A stretch of 64,000 bases of DNA. Source: Omphiscola glabra. Taxonomy: Eukaryota > Mollusca > Gastropoda > Lymnaeidae. A program made the position numbers and the translations under genes. Within the stretch, counting starts at the first letter, position 1. Every line of letters starts with the position of its first letter. The notes beneath the pieces were generated by a model. The model searched no databases. It was not told where the DNA came from and saw only the letters and a list, made by a program, of their open reading frames with translations. The stretch is from positions 53,792,608 to 53,856,607 of the forward strand of contig OZ024794.1 of NCBI GenBank assembly GCA_964017045.1, given 5' to 3'. Below are positions 49,491 through 59,425 of the stretch, one piece after another.

Positions 49491-49916
49491 AGATCCATAA
49501 GTGGATGTACATCTGTATATCCATCCTAACTGGAAGCTGGATTGTTTTCTACGATGAAGTGCGTCGTAGAATCTACTGACTACCCCCTGCCCCCCCCCCT
49601 CCCAGTCCTCGATATCCGACCCTCTTTTTAACAGGCTATGCAAACTGGAAGTCACTTAAGCATTCTCTATGATAACCACATTGTATGCCCAAAATAAGTG
49701 AAAGTTAAGATGTTCATTTGTTTGTATAATGATGGGGCTGAGAGAGAAACAAGATTGCACGTGTGACAGGTGTGTAGTTAGGACCAGGCTACGCCGGGCA
49801 TAAAATAACAGTGGGTGGCTACCACCCTCCCCGCATTACAAACCACTGGGTGACCACAATCTGCCCAGATTTACATTTAAGGGGATGACCACTGACAAAT
49901 ACTCACCCAATTTAAA
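49491..49916. other. Non-coding DNA without recognised features
   Basis: Contains a C-run at about 49589-49599. The 98-codon minus-strand frame here (49359-49655) has no family resemblance. Confidence 0.5.
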
Positions 49917-50165
49917 TATCAGACTGTGACAACAACCAACCCAACAAATCAGACTATAACAACAACCATGCCAACATATCAGACTGTGACAACCACCATC
50001 CCAACATATCAGACTGACAACCACCATCCCAACACATCAGACTATGACAACCACCATCCCAACACATCAGACTGTGACAACCACCATCCCAACACATCAG
50101 ACTATGACAACCACCATCCCAACATATCAGACTGTGACAACCATCATTCCAATATATCAGAAAGT
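49917..50165. repeat. Minisatellite, 30-bp unit, about 8 copies
   Basis: Units contain ACCACCATCCCAACA and ATCAGACTGTGACA, with TATCAG/CATCAG and TGTGAC/TATGAC variants alternating; one copy is 3 bp shorter. The multiple-of-three period keeps frames open (118 codons on +, 63 on -), treated as spurious. Confidence 0.93.
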
Positions 50166-50827
50166 GATGCCCACTGTCCCAAGATCATCTTTTTTTTAAT
50201 ATGTATTTTTTCAAGCTCCCTTCTTTTTTTCACTCACTGGATGAATCGATGGGTGGGTGCCTTTTACTCCCAACCACAATGACTGATTTATGCGTCCCAG
50301 AGGGTTGCCACGGGGCGCCAATAAACCTATTCCCGGGATATGAAACATTGCAGCCCTCACAACTCTCTGTCAACAAGTGATATGGGAGAAGTGATCTATT
50401 TAAACACGAGCCAATGGTCCTCTCCTTTGTGTACAGATTATCAAACCTCCATAATAGCTTCCTGTCTCAAGGGAGTGTGCTTGTTATTCTCTGATTCGTT
50501 CTCTTTCATCACATACTTTGATCACATAAGGATTTGTCATCAGAGAACATATAGACCTTCTCTCTCCATGTGTCTCTCTCACTCTCTCTCTATCTTTGTT
50601 TCTCTATAAGTCTATATATATTACTCTCTATCTCTATCTCTCTATCTGTGTGTGTGTGTGTGTTTCTATTTCTGCCTCCATTTCTCTTCGCCCACTCTCT
50701 CATTTCATGGCTCCCTACCTCTGTCTTCCTCTATTCCTTTCTGTCTTCTTCATCTCTTCCCCCCTCTCCTCTTCTCTCACTCTCTCTTTAATTATGTCTT
50801 TTATTCACGCACTCACTATAATACTCC
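50166..50827. other. Pyrimidine-rich non-coding DNA
   Basis: 50560-50800 is a long CT-rich tract with (TG)n at about 50647-50663. The 61-84 codon frames in it reflect this composition. Nothing else recognised. Confidence 0.55.
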
Positions 50828-50841
50828 ACTGCCGTGAACTA

Positions 50842-51594
50842 ACTAACTAACTTACTTAAGAAAATCAGCAGACCATCGAGCCAAGGCTCATAAGGTCTTC
50901 CCCAGCACACCTCCACCGCCCCCAACTGGCATTCAACCACTCCCCCAGTGGTCTCTATTCCAGTCAGGCCGCGAAGCGGCATGCCGAGGGCTCCCCGCCC
51001 CTGAGATGGCCCCACCCACCCTTCCACTCGATTGACTATGCGAGTGAGGCCGCATCAGAGAAGGGACGCCTGGCCAGCCGGGGTGATGCTTACACAGCAA
51101 CCGGGCCGGACTTCCTTGGGCTGGGGTGGATACAATTTACGTCTCTAAAGCCCCCCCCCTTCCCATCCCGGGGGGACTCGTAGGTGTTAACAGACGCCCT
51201 CTAATAGGGTTTACGTGGTTTTCTGCGGCATGACTAATTCACACCGCAGCTGGGAAATGACAAAAAGAGAAGTTGCCTAGGAGCAGTACCCTCAAGTCTG
51301 CATATTTGGAATCATCGGCTAGGGTCGCCACACGCCTTCGCCTCATATCCATGCGGCAACTGTAATCATATCCCGACCTGTTTCTACGTTATTTTCGACT
51401 GCACTTGGTAGGAAACCATGTAGCCGTGCTCTTTCTAACGCAGTTTCCGTGCGTTACCTTTGCCTTTCGGCGCGGGTCCCCTACACGGTGATCATGTCCC
51501 CCGGGTAACGTTTCAGGGGGTTCGTGGCAAACGCCTCTTTATCGACATGCCATTTATGGGACGGACATGCCGACTAGAGCCCGGGGGGGGGGGG
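50842..51594 (-). mobile_element. 753-bp retroposon inserted in a tandem array, 14-bp TSD
   Basis: Flanked by the identical 14-mer ACTGCCGTGAACTA at 50828-50841 and 51595-51608. On the minus strand the element begins with a C-run and ends in a TTAGTTAGTTAGTT tail, as in 5'-truncated LINEs or SINEs. It is GC-richer than its surroundings. No intact ORF or reverse-transcriptase motif was found, so it is a LINE UTR fragment or a SINE. Neighbouring array copies show the empty-site sequence. Confidence 0.75.
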
Positions 51595-51820
51595 ACTGCC
51601 GTGAACTAGAACATATCGCTATGGGGGCTGGATGGGAGGACGGCAGCAAAATGAGAGCTATAATACTCCACTGCCGTGAACTAAAACATATCGCTATGGG
51701 GGCCGGATAGGAGGACGGCAGCAAAATGAGAGCTATAATACTCCAATGCCGCGAACTAAAACATATCGCAATGGGGGCTGGATGGGAAGGGCGGCAGCAA
51801 AATGAGAGCTATAATATTTC
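51595..51820. repeat. Tandem repeat, 75-bp unit, 3 copies
   Basis: Copies start at 51595, 51670 and 51745 with ACTGCCGTGAACTA or its variants, then CATATCGCTATGGGGGC, GGACGGCAGC and ATGAGAGCTATAATACTCC. The end of another copy (CTATAATACTCC, then the 14-mer) lies left of the retroposon at about 50816-50841. Confidence 0.93.
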
Positions 51821-52244
51821 AGGGGCGGTACAAGTGAAAATTAAAATTTTACATTTGTGTACTAAAATTGTTTTAGACTATGATAAAGCTTATAAGTAGA
51901 TGAATGACACGCCGGCAATGTGTGTAAAGGACAAAACTATATTATGTTCGGCTTTAATTATGGTTACACAAATTAAGCATTTATACGTTTCGTCATATGC
52001 CTTCATCAGAGTAACAAAAACTTTCACATATTCTAGTACTCAAAATGAACACAGGACAAGAAAAAAAAATTGTTAGAGCAGATGTAAATTAAATTCAACT
52101 AACTAATTATAAAAGTGTTGGACTGCGAAAAGGCGTTTAATATGAGACACAAACTATTTGTGTCAGTTTAATGTAGACTATGTTAAGGTAGTAACGCTTT
52201 TGTCTATCACGACACGTTTGTCTATCTTGTCCTTCTATTTATAT

Positions 52245-52281
<37 letters not shown>

Positions 52282-53188
52282 TTTTATCGCCTTTTCTTAA
52301 AATCAGGAGGACTTAACAGTCCATTACAACGCACCCAAGCTGTAATCTATGAATACATGGTCTTTCTTAGAACGTGCTGTGTAAAATTACATGGAAACCT
52401 AAATATCACATGCTGCTTTGAAGATCAGTCTTGAGCCATGTCCACTTCCCGGTGTTGCCAACTCATCGTAATAAAATTTACGGACAAATATTCTAGATCT
52501 ACACAATTTTTACGGACACATTTATAAAAAAAATAATAACTTGTTGACACTATAATTATGAAGCTAAAATGATCTTCAGTAATTAGTGCAATTGTATTAG
52601 TATGAGAATTTGATCATAAGACATTAGCTCAATCTATGGCGATTTTATTGTTTGGTGTTCTTAGCAGTTTTTCTCTTGATTATATGGAATCAAGTTTAAA
52701 ACAATCAAGAAGAAATTTAAAAAAACTGATGTTTCTCACTTGCTGTTAAATAAAGATAGTTCTTACGGACATCGTAGAGTTCTTACGGACATTTGCGGTC
52801 AAGTTATTTTATGTCAAATTTTTATGGCATGTCCGTACATTTACGGACGGTCGTCAATCGTGCCACTTCCTCAAGTTCCCCGAGGAACACAGTTTATGTA
52901 TTTCCCATTTCGTAATTATTTAATAAACATTTCAAAAAACTGTAAAATCAATGTTACCGCTTAATCACAATGACAATTAATTCTTTTTTTAAACGCTGAT
53001 TTCCCACCACACCCACCTTTCTTTTTTTTTTCTTTCTGATTCCTAACATCCACAAGCCATGTAATGTTGGGGCGTGTTTCCTGTTTGTGCACAACGTCAC
53101 ATCTTCTCACAATCTGATCAGACTAAATGGCGGCGGTAATATACCGTAGTGCGGGTGGCGTTGTCTCCGATTTCACTCAATAACTGCC
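51821..53188. other. Non-coding DNA with dispersed repeat pieces
   Basis: Contains a hammerhead-like motif (51984-52009, minus), an (AT)n microsatellite at about 52245-52276, a segment at 52109-52175 related to 1319-1380, and a cluster of TTACGGAC motifs at 52479-52850 with one perfect hairpin. No gene recognised. Confidence 0.5.
51984..52009 (-). other. Hammerhead-ribozyme-like core motif
   Basis: The minus strand reads CTGATGA, an 11-base weak stem-loop and then GAAACGTA, which has the order CUGAUGA - stem II - GAAA - minimal stem III - cleavage triplet GUA. Stem II has one mismatch and an extra A, and stem I pairing beside the core is poor, so activity is doubtful. Penelope-like retroelements are known to carry such motifs. 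Confidence 0.35.
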
Positions 53189-53410
53189 TTGGGAATCAAT
53201 AAAAAGGTCATGTCGAGTTCCACGGACTTCAGAGCTGGGTTTTTTTTCAAGCATTTCCGACTTTTAAAAACAAGAACTCATCACAGGAGCTCCTCATTCC
53301 TGCCAAAGACAAGAAGGGACTGGAACAAGCTTCCAAAAGCGACAGTTGAGGCTACTACACTTGACACATTTGGGTCTATTGCCTCCTGTCTTCCAACTCC
53401 CAGTTCATAA
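53189..53410 (+). mobile_element. LINE reverse-transcriptase C-terminal remnant
   Basis: Frame with SSFLPKTRRDWNKLPKA, then a TVEATTLDTFGSI-like segment. This matches the usual final part of Jockey/CR1-like LINE ORF2 (SFFPR...WN.LP..V..A.S.D.FK). The rest of the element is missing upstream and the frame ends at 53410. Clade not determined. Confidence 0.7.
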
Positions 53411-54599
53411 CACCATTGCTGAGTTACCCTTGTAACCAGTGAATTATCTCCTTCAAAACCACGCACAGTAACATCGCGAACCCCTCTGAAACATAGGAGC
53501 CAGAATGATCAATTCATTGATCGTGGGCCCTTAAAATATAGAAGAAAATATAGAAGAAGAACATGCTGATACGCGACCACTGTGCATCACTAGACTGTCC
53601 ACATTCAATTGTTTGTAGCAACACTTTCTCCGGTATACGTGGAAGTCTATTTTATTAAAGGCGTTTACTTCAGGTGACCTTGAATTAGCCACTCGTGAAT
53701 ACACTGCTGTACATTCACCTATTCCCTCCGACTTTTGACCCACCGTGTCTAGGAACGAATCGAATCAATTAACGTGTGCTTAGTCTTCAGGTCAAAGTGA
53801 CATAGAAAAGCCATAAGCCCTAGTTGGCAACTTGACGGTAGTTTTGACCTCTTGATTTGTAACATCTCACCTGGCTACTTAGCTTAGTCATACGTTTATT
53901 ATTGTTTATATATGTAACGAATATTATTTATAATATATATATACATATATATATATATAGGCCTAGGAATATTATAAGTTAGAAAATTGCGTTGGAAAAA
54001 ACCTGTTTTATATTTAAATATTATACTACTTTTGGAAATTACTTCTTATTATATTTAATACAATCTATCTGAGGCGTCACCTTCCGGCGGTATTTACTCT
54101 CATTTGATTTAATATTAGTGTTTCATGATGGTGTGGCTAGTGTTAATTTTCATTGTCTACAACTGTTTCTATTTTGGAAAAGTTTTTCCCACCTTGATCT
54201 AGGGATGATTCTTCAGCGTTCAGACGTCATGTAATTTAAACATCCAAACACATGTTTCTCCTGTAAATTTAACGAGCAAAGCTATTTTACGCACCGCGCA
54301 CAGGAAAGACGATCATTTTTGTGCACCAATAAAAACTTACATTAAACGTTCATGACTAACGTAACCGCACTGCAAAATCATCATTTATAAATTTGTTGTA
54401 TAAATCATAAGAAAAAAAAACGAATGTGGATCTCCGGATCCGGGTATTTCCTATGGCCTGAAATGCGTTTCTTCCACCCTACACAATCTCGGGAACATAT
54501 CAGATAATCTATCCACAAAAAAAAAACAACATTTCACAACATCCTTCATAATTACCGACATCTCACCACTCACGACACGCTACACCTAGTTGCTATAAT
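53411..54599. other. Non-coding DNA without recognised features
   Basis: AT-rich with a TA-rich microsatellite at about 53928-53960. No gene or mobile element recognised. Confidence 0.5.
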
Positions 54600-54730
54600 A
54601 GGGATTAGAAAGCATCAAATAAGGGATTAGAAAGCATCAAATAAGGGATTAGAAAGCATCAAATAAGGGATTAGAAAGCATCAAATAAGGGATTAGAAAG
54701 CATCAAATAAGGGATTAGAAAGCATCAAGA
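54600..54730. repeat. Minisatellite, 22-bp unit, 6 copies
   Basis: Six identical copies of GGGATTAGAAAGCATCAA plus ATAA. Perfect identity suggests very recent expansion. Confidence 0.95.
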
Positions 54731-54842
54731 GACTGCGCCGGAAAATAGATTACTTCTTTTTATGGTTAAATGTTTCTTTCCTTTAATTAAAAAAAAAATA
54801 TGCCATTTACAGATCAGTAACAAACTCTTTCATTTATTCATA

Positions 54843-55325
54843 CTCACCACAGAAGATGTCACCACAACATGTCTCACCACAAAATACCTCACCGCAAAAT
54901 ATCTCATCACAAAATATCTCACCACAAAATGTCTCACCACAAAATACATCACAACAAAATATCTCACCACAAAATACCTCAAGACAAAATACATCACCAC
55001 AAAATATCTCACCACAAAATAACTCACCACAAAATATCTCACCACAAAATATCTCACCACAAAATGTCTCACCACAAAATACCCCCTCCACAAAATACCT
55101 CAAGACAAAATACCTCACCACAAAATATCTCACCACAAAATACCTCAAGACAAAATACTTCACCACAAAATATCTCATCACAAAATATCTCACCACAAAA
55201 TATCTCATCACAAAATATCTCACCACAAAATACCTCACCACAAAATACCTCAAGACAAAATTCCATTAAGACAAAATACCTCAAGACAAAATACCCAATA
55301 CAAAATACTTCAAGACAAAATACCC
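54843..55325. repeat. Minisatellite, 15-bp unit, about 31 copies, open in five frames
   Basis: Units TCACCACAAAATATC with variants (AATGTC, AATACC, AAGACA). The multiple-of-three unit has a stop in only one of six frames, so five overlapping frames of 71-157 codons appear (SPQNI, HHKIS and TKYLT on +; RYFVV and EIFCG on -). This pattern argues against any of them being a gene. Confidence 0.95.
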
Positions 55326-55853
55326 AGTCATTCGTCCAATGATTTTATTTAGATAAAAAAAGATGAAAAAGAACAAAAAGAGAAAGGAAAACACTCCTTT
55401 TGTAGCGGGTTAGTTAGAGTGACCGCCCGTAACAATTTACAATCAATTATTTGTGACTGAATGTTCTACAATAAAGAGACGGCAATCAATCAATGGCCGC
55501 TATAACAAAAAAAGTAGCATCTCTGAGCTGTATCCGAAAGGGGAATAGTTTTGCTCCTAATGAAAAAACTTTAAAGACAAAACACAAACATTGTTTCCAG
55601 AGGACGAGTGATAGAGGTGAAATGTGTGGAGAGACATAATTTATAAAAACATCTGAGTTCGTAATCATTTATTTAGCTTAAAATATTTGTCTCATTGGCT
55701 AATCATGAATGAGTGGTACAGAGAGGGAAGGTGGCTGAAAATAGAAGCTCCTGCATGCAAAGTAGGCGTGCGAGGTTAAATATAACCAATTAAGTATTTC
55801 TTACTGCCCCCGGTAGCTTCGAAATCTTTTTTTAACCAACTTCCCTGGGTAGT

Positions 55854-55905
<52 letters not shown>

Positions 55906-56080
55906 GGTGTTTTAAAAAAAATTCCAACTGCTTAGTCTGGCGAGACATTTTAATCTTGTAAAATGCGTTGGATCGTTGATTCCTCTTTTTTTGGAACAAT
56001 GAACATCTAAAACAGATGAAGAATTCGATTTGCCGCTATCTGAATGGCTTAACCGAGTAAATATGATGCTGATTGATGGT
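55326..56080. other. Non-coding DNA with a T29-G23 tract
   Basis: A pure T run (55856-55884) passes directly into a G run (55885-55907). Otherwise AT-rich with no gene recognised. Confidence 0.7.
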
Positions 56081-56304
56081 TACCGGAAATTAGTTTGAAA
56101 GATATTTCGTCGACGGAAAATTGATCGACGGAAGTTGGATCGAACTATACTATATAGTAAAACCAAATAATGCGTTAAACAAGAAATTTGAGGCAAAATT
56201 TGATCGTATGGACTGAAAAAAAATTCGACCAAAATTCCGTTCGATCAAACTTCCGTTCCATCAATTTTCCGTCGAAGAAATTTCTTTCAAACAAATTTCC
56301 GGAT
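56081..56304. mobile_element. Fold-back element with about 62-bp inverted arms (copy A)
   Basis: The left arm starts CCGGAAATTAGTTTGAAAGA (56083) and is about 87% identical to the inverted right arm ending TTTCCGG (56302). Both arms contain CGACGGAAAATTGAT and GATCGAAC. The ends are followed by TA on each side, compatible with a TA duplication, but this is not proven. No ORF. Partial relatives lie at 19879-20020 and 29110-29366. Confidence 0.75.
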
Positions 56305-56442
56305 ACGGATGTAGGTCAGCACACTCAGAAGTGTAAAAACAATAATTATTATAGATTTAATCAAACGTCCGACCCTGTAAAATTCAGTAACAACATTTTA
56401 TACATCTATTGTGTTTTTAATAGTATTAGTTGTAATGGCTAA

Positions 56443-56785
56443 ATGCTAAATTTTTTCTTTTTGCTGGCATCCGTCCGTCACAAAGTGACGGTGGTGTGGA
56501 ATTCGCAGGAGGAAATCCACAAGGCCTGGGATTATTCTTGTAGGATTATAAACTGGTTCCCAACAGCAAATCGCTTCTCTCCACGCCGTTGGATAACCCC
56601 AAGGGAACATCGTGTGGATGATGCAGCTTGGCACCTGTGGCGTCGCAGGAGTTGTCGGAATGTTTCATTGTATCAATGTTACCCGCCTTTCGTTACTCCA
56701 TCTTTGGGTTTGAATTCAGAGTTGTCTTCTCTTAGATAAGTTGCTGTCCAAGGTTAACGAGTCCCACCCAGCACCCCAAATGTTA
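56443..56785. repeat. Dispersed repeat of about 340 bp, GC-richer than surroundings
   Basis: A 98-codon frame on + crosses it but shows no known family. Its first 60 bases, with a GTCACAAAGTGAC palindrome, match the SUGCT intron at 46481-46560, so at least this part is repetitive. Possibly a SINE or LINE tail; class unknown. Confidence 0.45.
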
Positions 56786-56793
56786 CATTAAAG

Positions 56794-56990
56794 AAGTGGT
56801 TCTCAACTTTCCCAATGCCACGACCCTTTAATACAGTCCCTCATGTTGTGGCGACCCCCAATCGCGCAATTATTTTCGTTGCTACTTTATAACTGTAGAG
56901 TATGTGTGTTTCCTGGTGGTCTTAGGCGACCCCTGTGAAAGGGTCGTTCGACCCCCAAAGGAGTCGTGACCCACATGTTGAGAACCGCTG
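56794..56990 (-). mobile_element. SPIN-like hAT MITE with perfect 8-bp TSD (copy 1)
   Basis: A 197-bp element. On the minus strand it starts CAGCGGTTCTCAACATGTGG and ends GTTGAGAACCACTT, with a GGGGGTCGAACGACCC palindrome next to the start. The flanking octamers CATTAAAG at 56786-56793 and 56991-56998 are identical. Ends and interior (GGTCGCCTAAGACCA, AAGTAGCAACGAAAATAA) match what I remember of non-autonomous SPIN hAT elements. Confidence 0.88.
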
Positions 56991-57065
56991 CATTAAAGCG
57001 AGACTCTCTGATGCCAAATGCGATTTCCCTTTTAAATTATTCGTATTCATTTATGTCATTTGTTT

Positions 57066-57321
57066 ATCATCATCTTGTCCCTTAGTCCTTGGACCGTTGG
57101 GGCGCCACAGATGACATGAAAACTATCCTTCTCTATTCCTCTCTGTCTTCTGCTATACGCATAGCATCGCTTAGTTTTAATCCCGTCCATTCTTTGATGT
57201 TATCTTCCCATCGTAGTCTCTGTCTTCCTCTTCTTCTCCCTCCTCTCGTTGTGCCCTGCATGATTTCTTTGGCGAGCCCTTGTCACGTGGCCATACCATT
57301 CCAGTTTGCGCTTTTTTACAG
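57066..57321 (-). mobile_element. LINE 3' end fragment, copy B
   Basis: Reverse complement of the segment at 8494-8770 with roughly 90% identity. The minus strand encodes the same GHVT...GRRRGRQR...RWEDNIKEWTG tail, with indels, and ends in a short GATGAT tail. Its 5' breakpoint (CTGTAAAAAAGCGCAAAC) lies at the same position as in copy A. Confidence 0.8.
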
Positions 57322-57525
57322 TGAAAATGTGATTTTGACAAGATAATCACCCATGGCATATGGTTTGGATTCATAATTTACGATTTACAAAATTACCTGA
57401 CATTAAAAATTGGACTGAAGTTACAGTTACAACTTGTTAACGTTAACTTGTTTTACGTCACCTGATAGTCAAGGCTGTTTGACAAAATCACAAATGTGGG
57501 TTGCGTCATCAAACATTGTGTCATT

Positions 57526-57853
57526 CCCCTCGTGTGTCTAGCTATAAATAGACCACTACTCTCCCCTCTTGTGTCTAGTTATAAATAGACCTCTACTCTC
57601 CCCTCTTGTGTCTAGCTATAAATAGACCACTACTCTCCCCTCTTGTGTCTAGCTATAAATAGACCACTACTCTCCCCTCGTTTGTCTAGCTATAAATAGA
57701 CCACTACTCTCCCCTCGTTTGTCTAGCTATAAATAGACCACTACTCTCCCCTCGTGTGTCTAGCTATAAATAGACCACTACTCTCCCCTCTTGTGTCTAG
57801 CTATAAATAGACCACTACTCTCCCCTCGTGTGTCTAGCTATAAATAGACCATT
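57526..57853. repeat. Minisatellite, 37-bp unit, about 9 copies, TATA-like core
   Basis: Units contain GTGTCTAGCTATAAATAGAC, then CACTACTCTCCCCTC. Each copy therefore carries CTATAAATAG, a perfect TATA-box consensus. Copies differ mainly at CTTGTG/CGTGTG/CGTTTG. Confidence 0.95.
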
Positions 57854-58116
57854 AAACAAATCTAAAAATACGATTCTAGGAAAATCCTTGCCCCCCCAAC
57901 ACCCAATCCAGACAGGCAGGTGCATAAACAGCTCAAATCGCTAAAAATCCCTCATGCAGATTTGTGTATGTGAGCACCTGGCCTAGTTACAACAAAGAGT
58001 GAGACTGGAATAGAATTATGTCGGCAAACACATAAATATAATATCTCGAGTTGCCATGGCAACACGATGGGGGCGCGGGGAGAAACCTGATTATGTCGGC
58101 TACGCCTCATAAAACT
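57854..58116. other. Spacer between two minisatellites
   Basis: Short non-coding spacer; nothing recognised. Confidence 0.5.
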
Positions 58117-58620
58117 CGGTTGTCGCTACAGTCTCATGGCTGATGTGTAAAGGGCCCAACCTTACCCCGGCACTGCCGCGGTTGTCGCTACAGTCTCATG
58201 GCTGATGTGTATAGGGCCCAACCTTACACCGGCATTGCCGCGGTTGTCGCTACAGTCTCATGGCTGATGTGTAAAGGGGCCAACCTCACTCCGGCACTGC
58301 CGCGGTTGTCGCTACAGTCTCACGGCTGATGTGTAAAGGGGCCAACCTCACTCCGGTAGTGCCGCGGTTGTCGCTACAGTCTCACGGCTGATGTGTAAAG
58401 GGGCCAACCTTACTCCGGCACTGCCGCGGTTGTTGCTACAGTCTCACGGCTGATGTGTAAAGGGGCCAACCTTACTCCGGCACCGCCGTGGTTGTCGCTA
58501 CAGTCTCACGGCTGATGTGTAAAGGGGCCAACCTTACTCCGGCACCGCCGTGGTTGTCGCTACAGTCTCACGGCTGATGTGTAAAGGGGCCAACCTTACT
58601 CCGGCACTGCCGTGGTTGTA
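58117..58620. repeat. Minisatellite, 62-bp unit, about 8 copies, CpG-rich
   Basis: Units contain GCGGTTGTCGCTACAGTCTC, then GGCTGATGTGTAAAGGGG and CCAACCTTACTCCGGCACTGC. Sequence variants run as blocks (GGGCCC early, GGGGCC later), showing directional spread. It is GC- and CpG-rich in an AT-rich area. Confidence 0.95.
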
Positions 58621-59336
58621 GTGTACAAACAGTATAACACGTTTCCCAACGTTGGAGTGTAGGTTTAAGCATAAAGTTTACATACATTTTGTTTGGTTCA
58701 GAGATTTTTTCTTGCAGTTTTTTTTTATTTCTTTGTTTCGTGTGTATACTAAAAATTTTAACCCCACTCCACGCAAACTTGCGTCTTTTAACGATACAGT
58801 ACAGATGGTAGGGAGGCGGATTTTGTTAAAGGATGTAGCTAGAGTTAGTGCCGTCCTTGTCGGAAGGGGGGAGGGGTTCAAGATTTTTGCCGCCCACCTG
58901 TCACGAAAAAGGTCTTCATTTGGCCGGATGTGCCACCCCCCCCCCTTTTTCCCAATAAAGAAAAAAAGTGTCGCCTGAGGTGAACTGCCCCCCCCCTCCC
59001 CCCAACCACTGGATGTAACAAATGAAATAAAAAACCATTTATACCATGGTACTCTTCATCTCATATTGTCATGACCACTTGTCTTAGGGGACATCCATAA
59101 ACGACATCACGCTACTTTGGCCAATTATATTGGCCCATCGTAAGAAACAAGCATCGGTCACAAAATGTAGTTTCTGTCTCAACCCTTAGAGATATTGCAC
59201 ACACACACACTCACACAGTTTTGTATGCATGACGCCATTTATGGATGTACCCCTTATATAAATTTATAGAAACATCTTTTAAAAGAACTTTCCACGATTG
59301 ACACGTAGAGAAATTCAGTGAGAATTGAGTACCACG
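58621..59336. other. Non-coding DNA without recognised features
   Basis: Several C-runs (about 58937-58946 and 58987-58993) and a short (CA)n near 59201. A 108-codon frame at 58652-58978 has no recognisable family. Confidence 0.5.
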
Positions 59337-59425
59337 ATAGATGGTCTTGTTGATCCCATTCATTCAGAATAGATGGTCTGGTTGATCCCTTTCATTCATT
59401 ATAGATGGTCTGGTTGATCCCATTC
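59337..59425. repeat. Tandem repeat, about 32-bp unit, 3 copies
   Basis: Core ATAGATGGTCTGGTTGATCC followed by a CATTCATT-type end. Confidence 0.9.
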
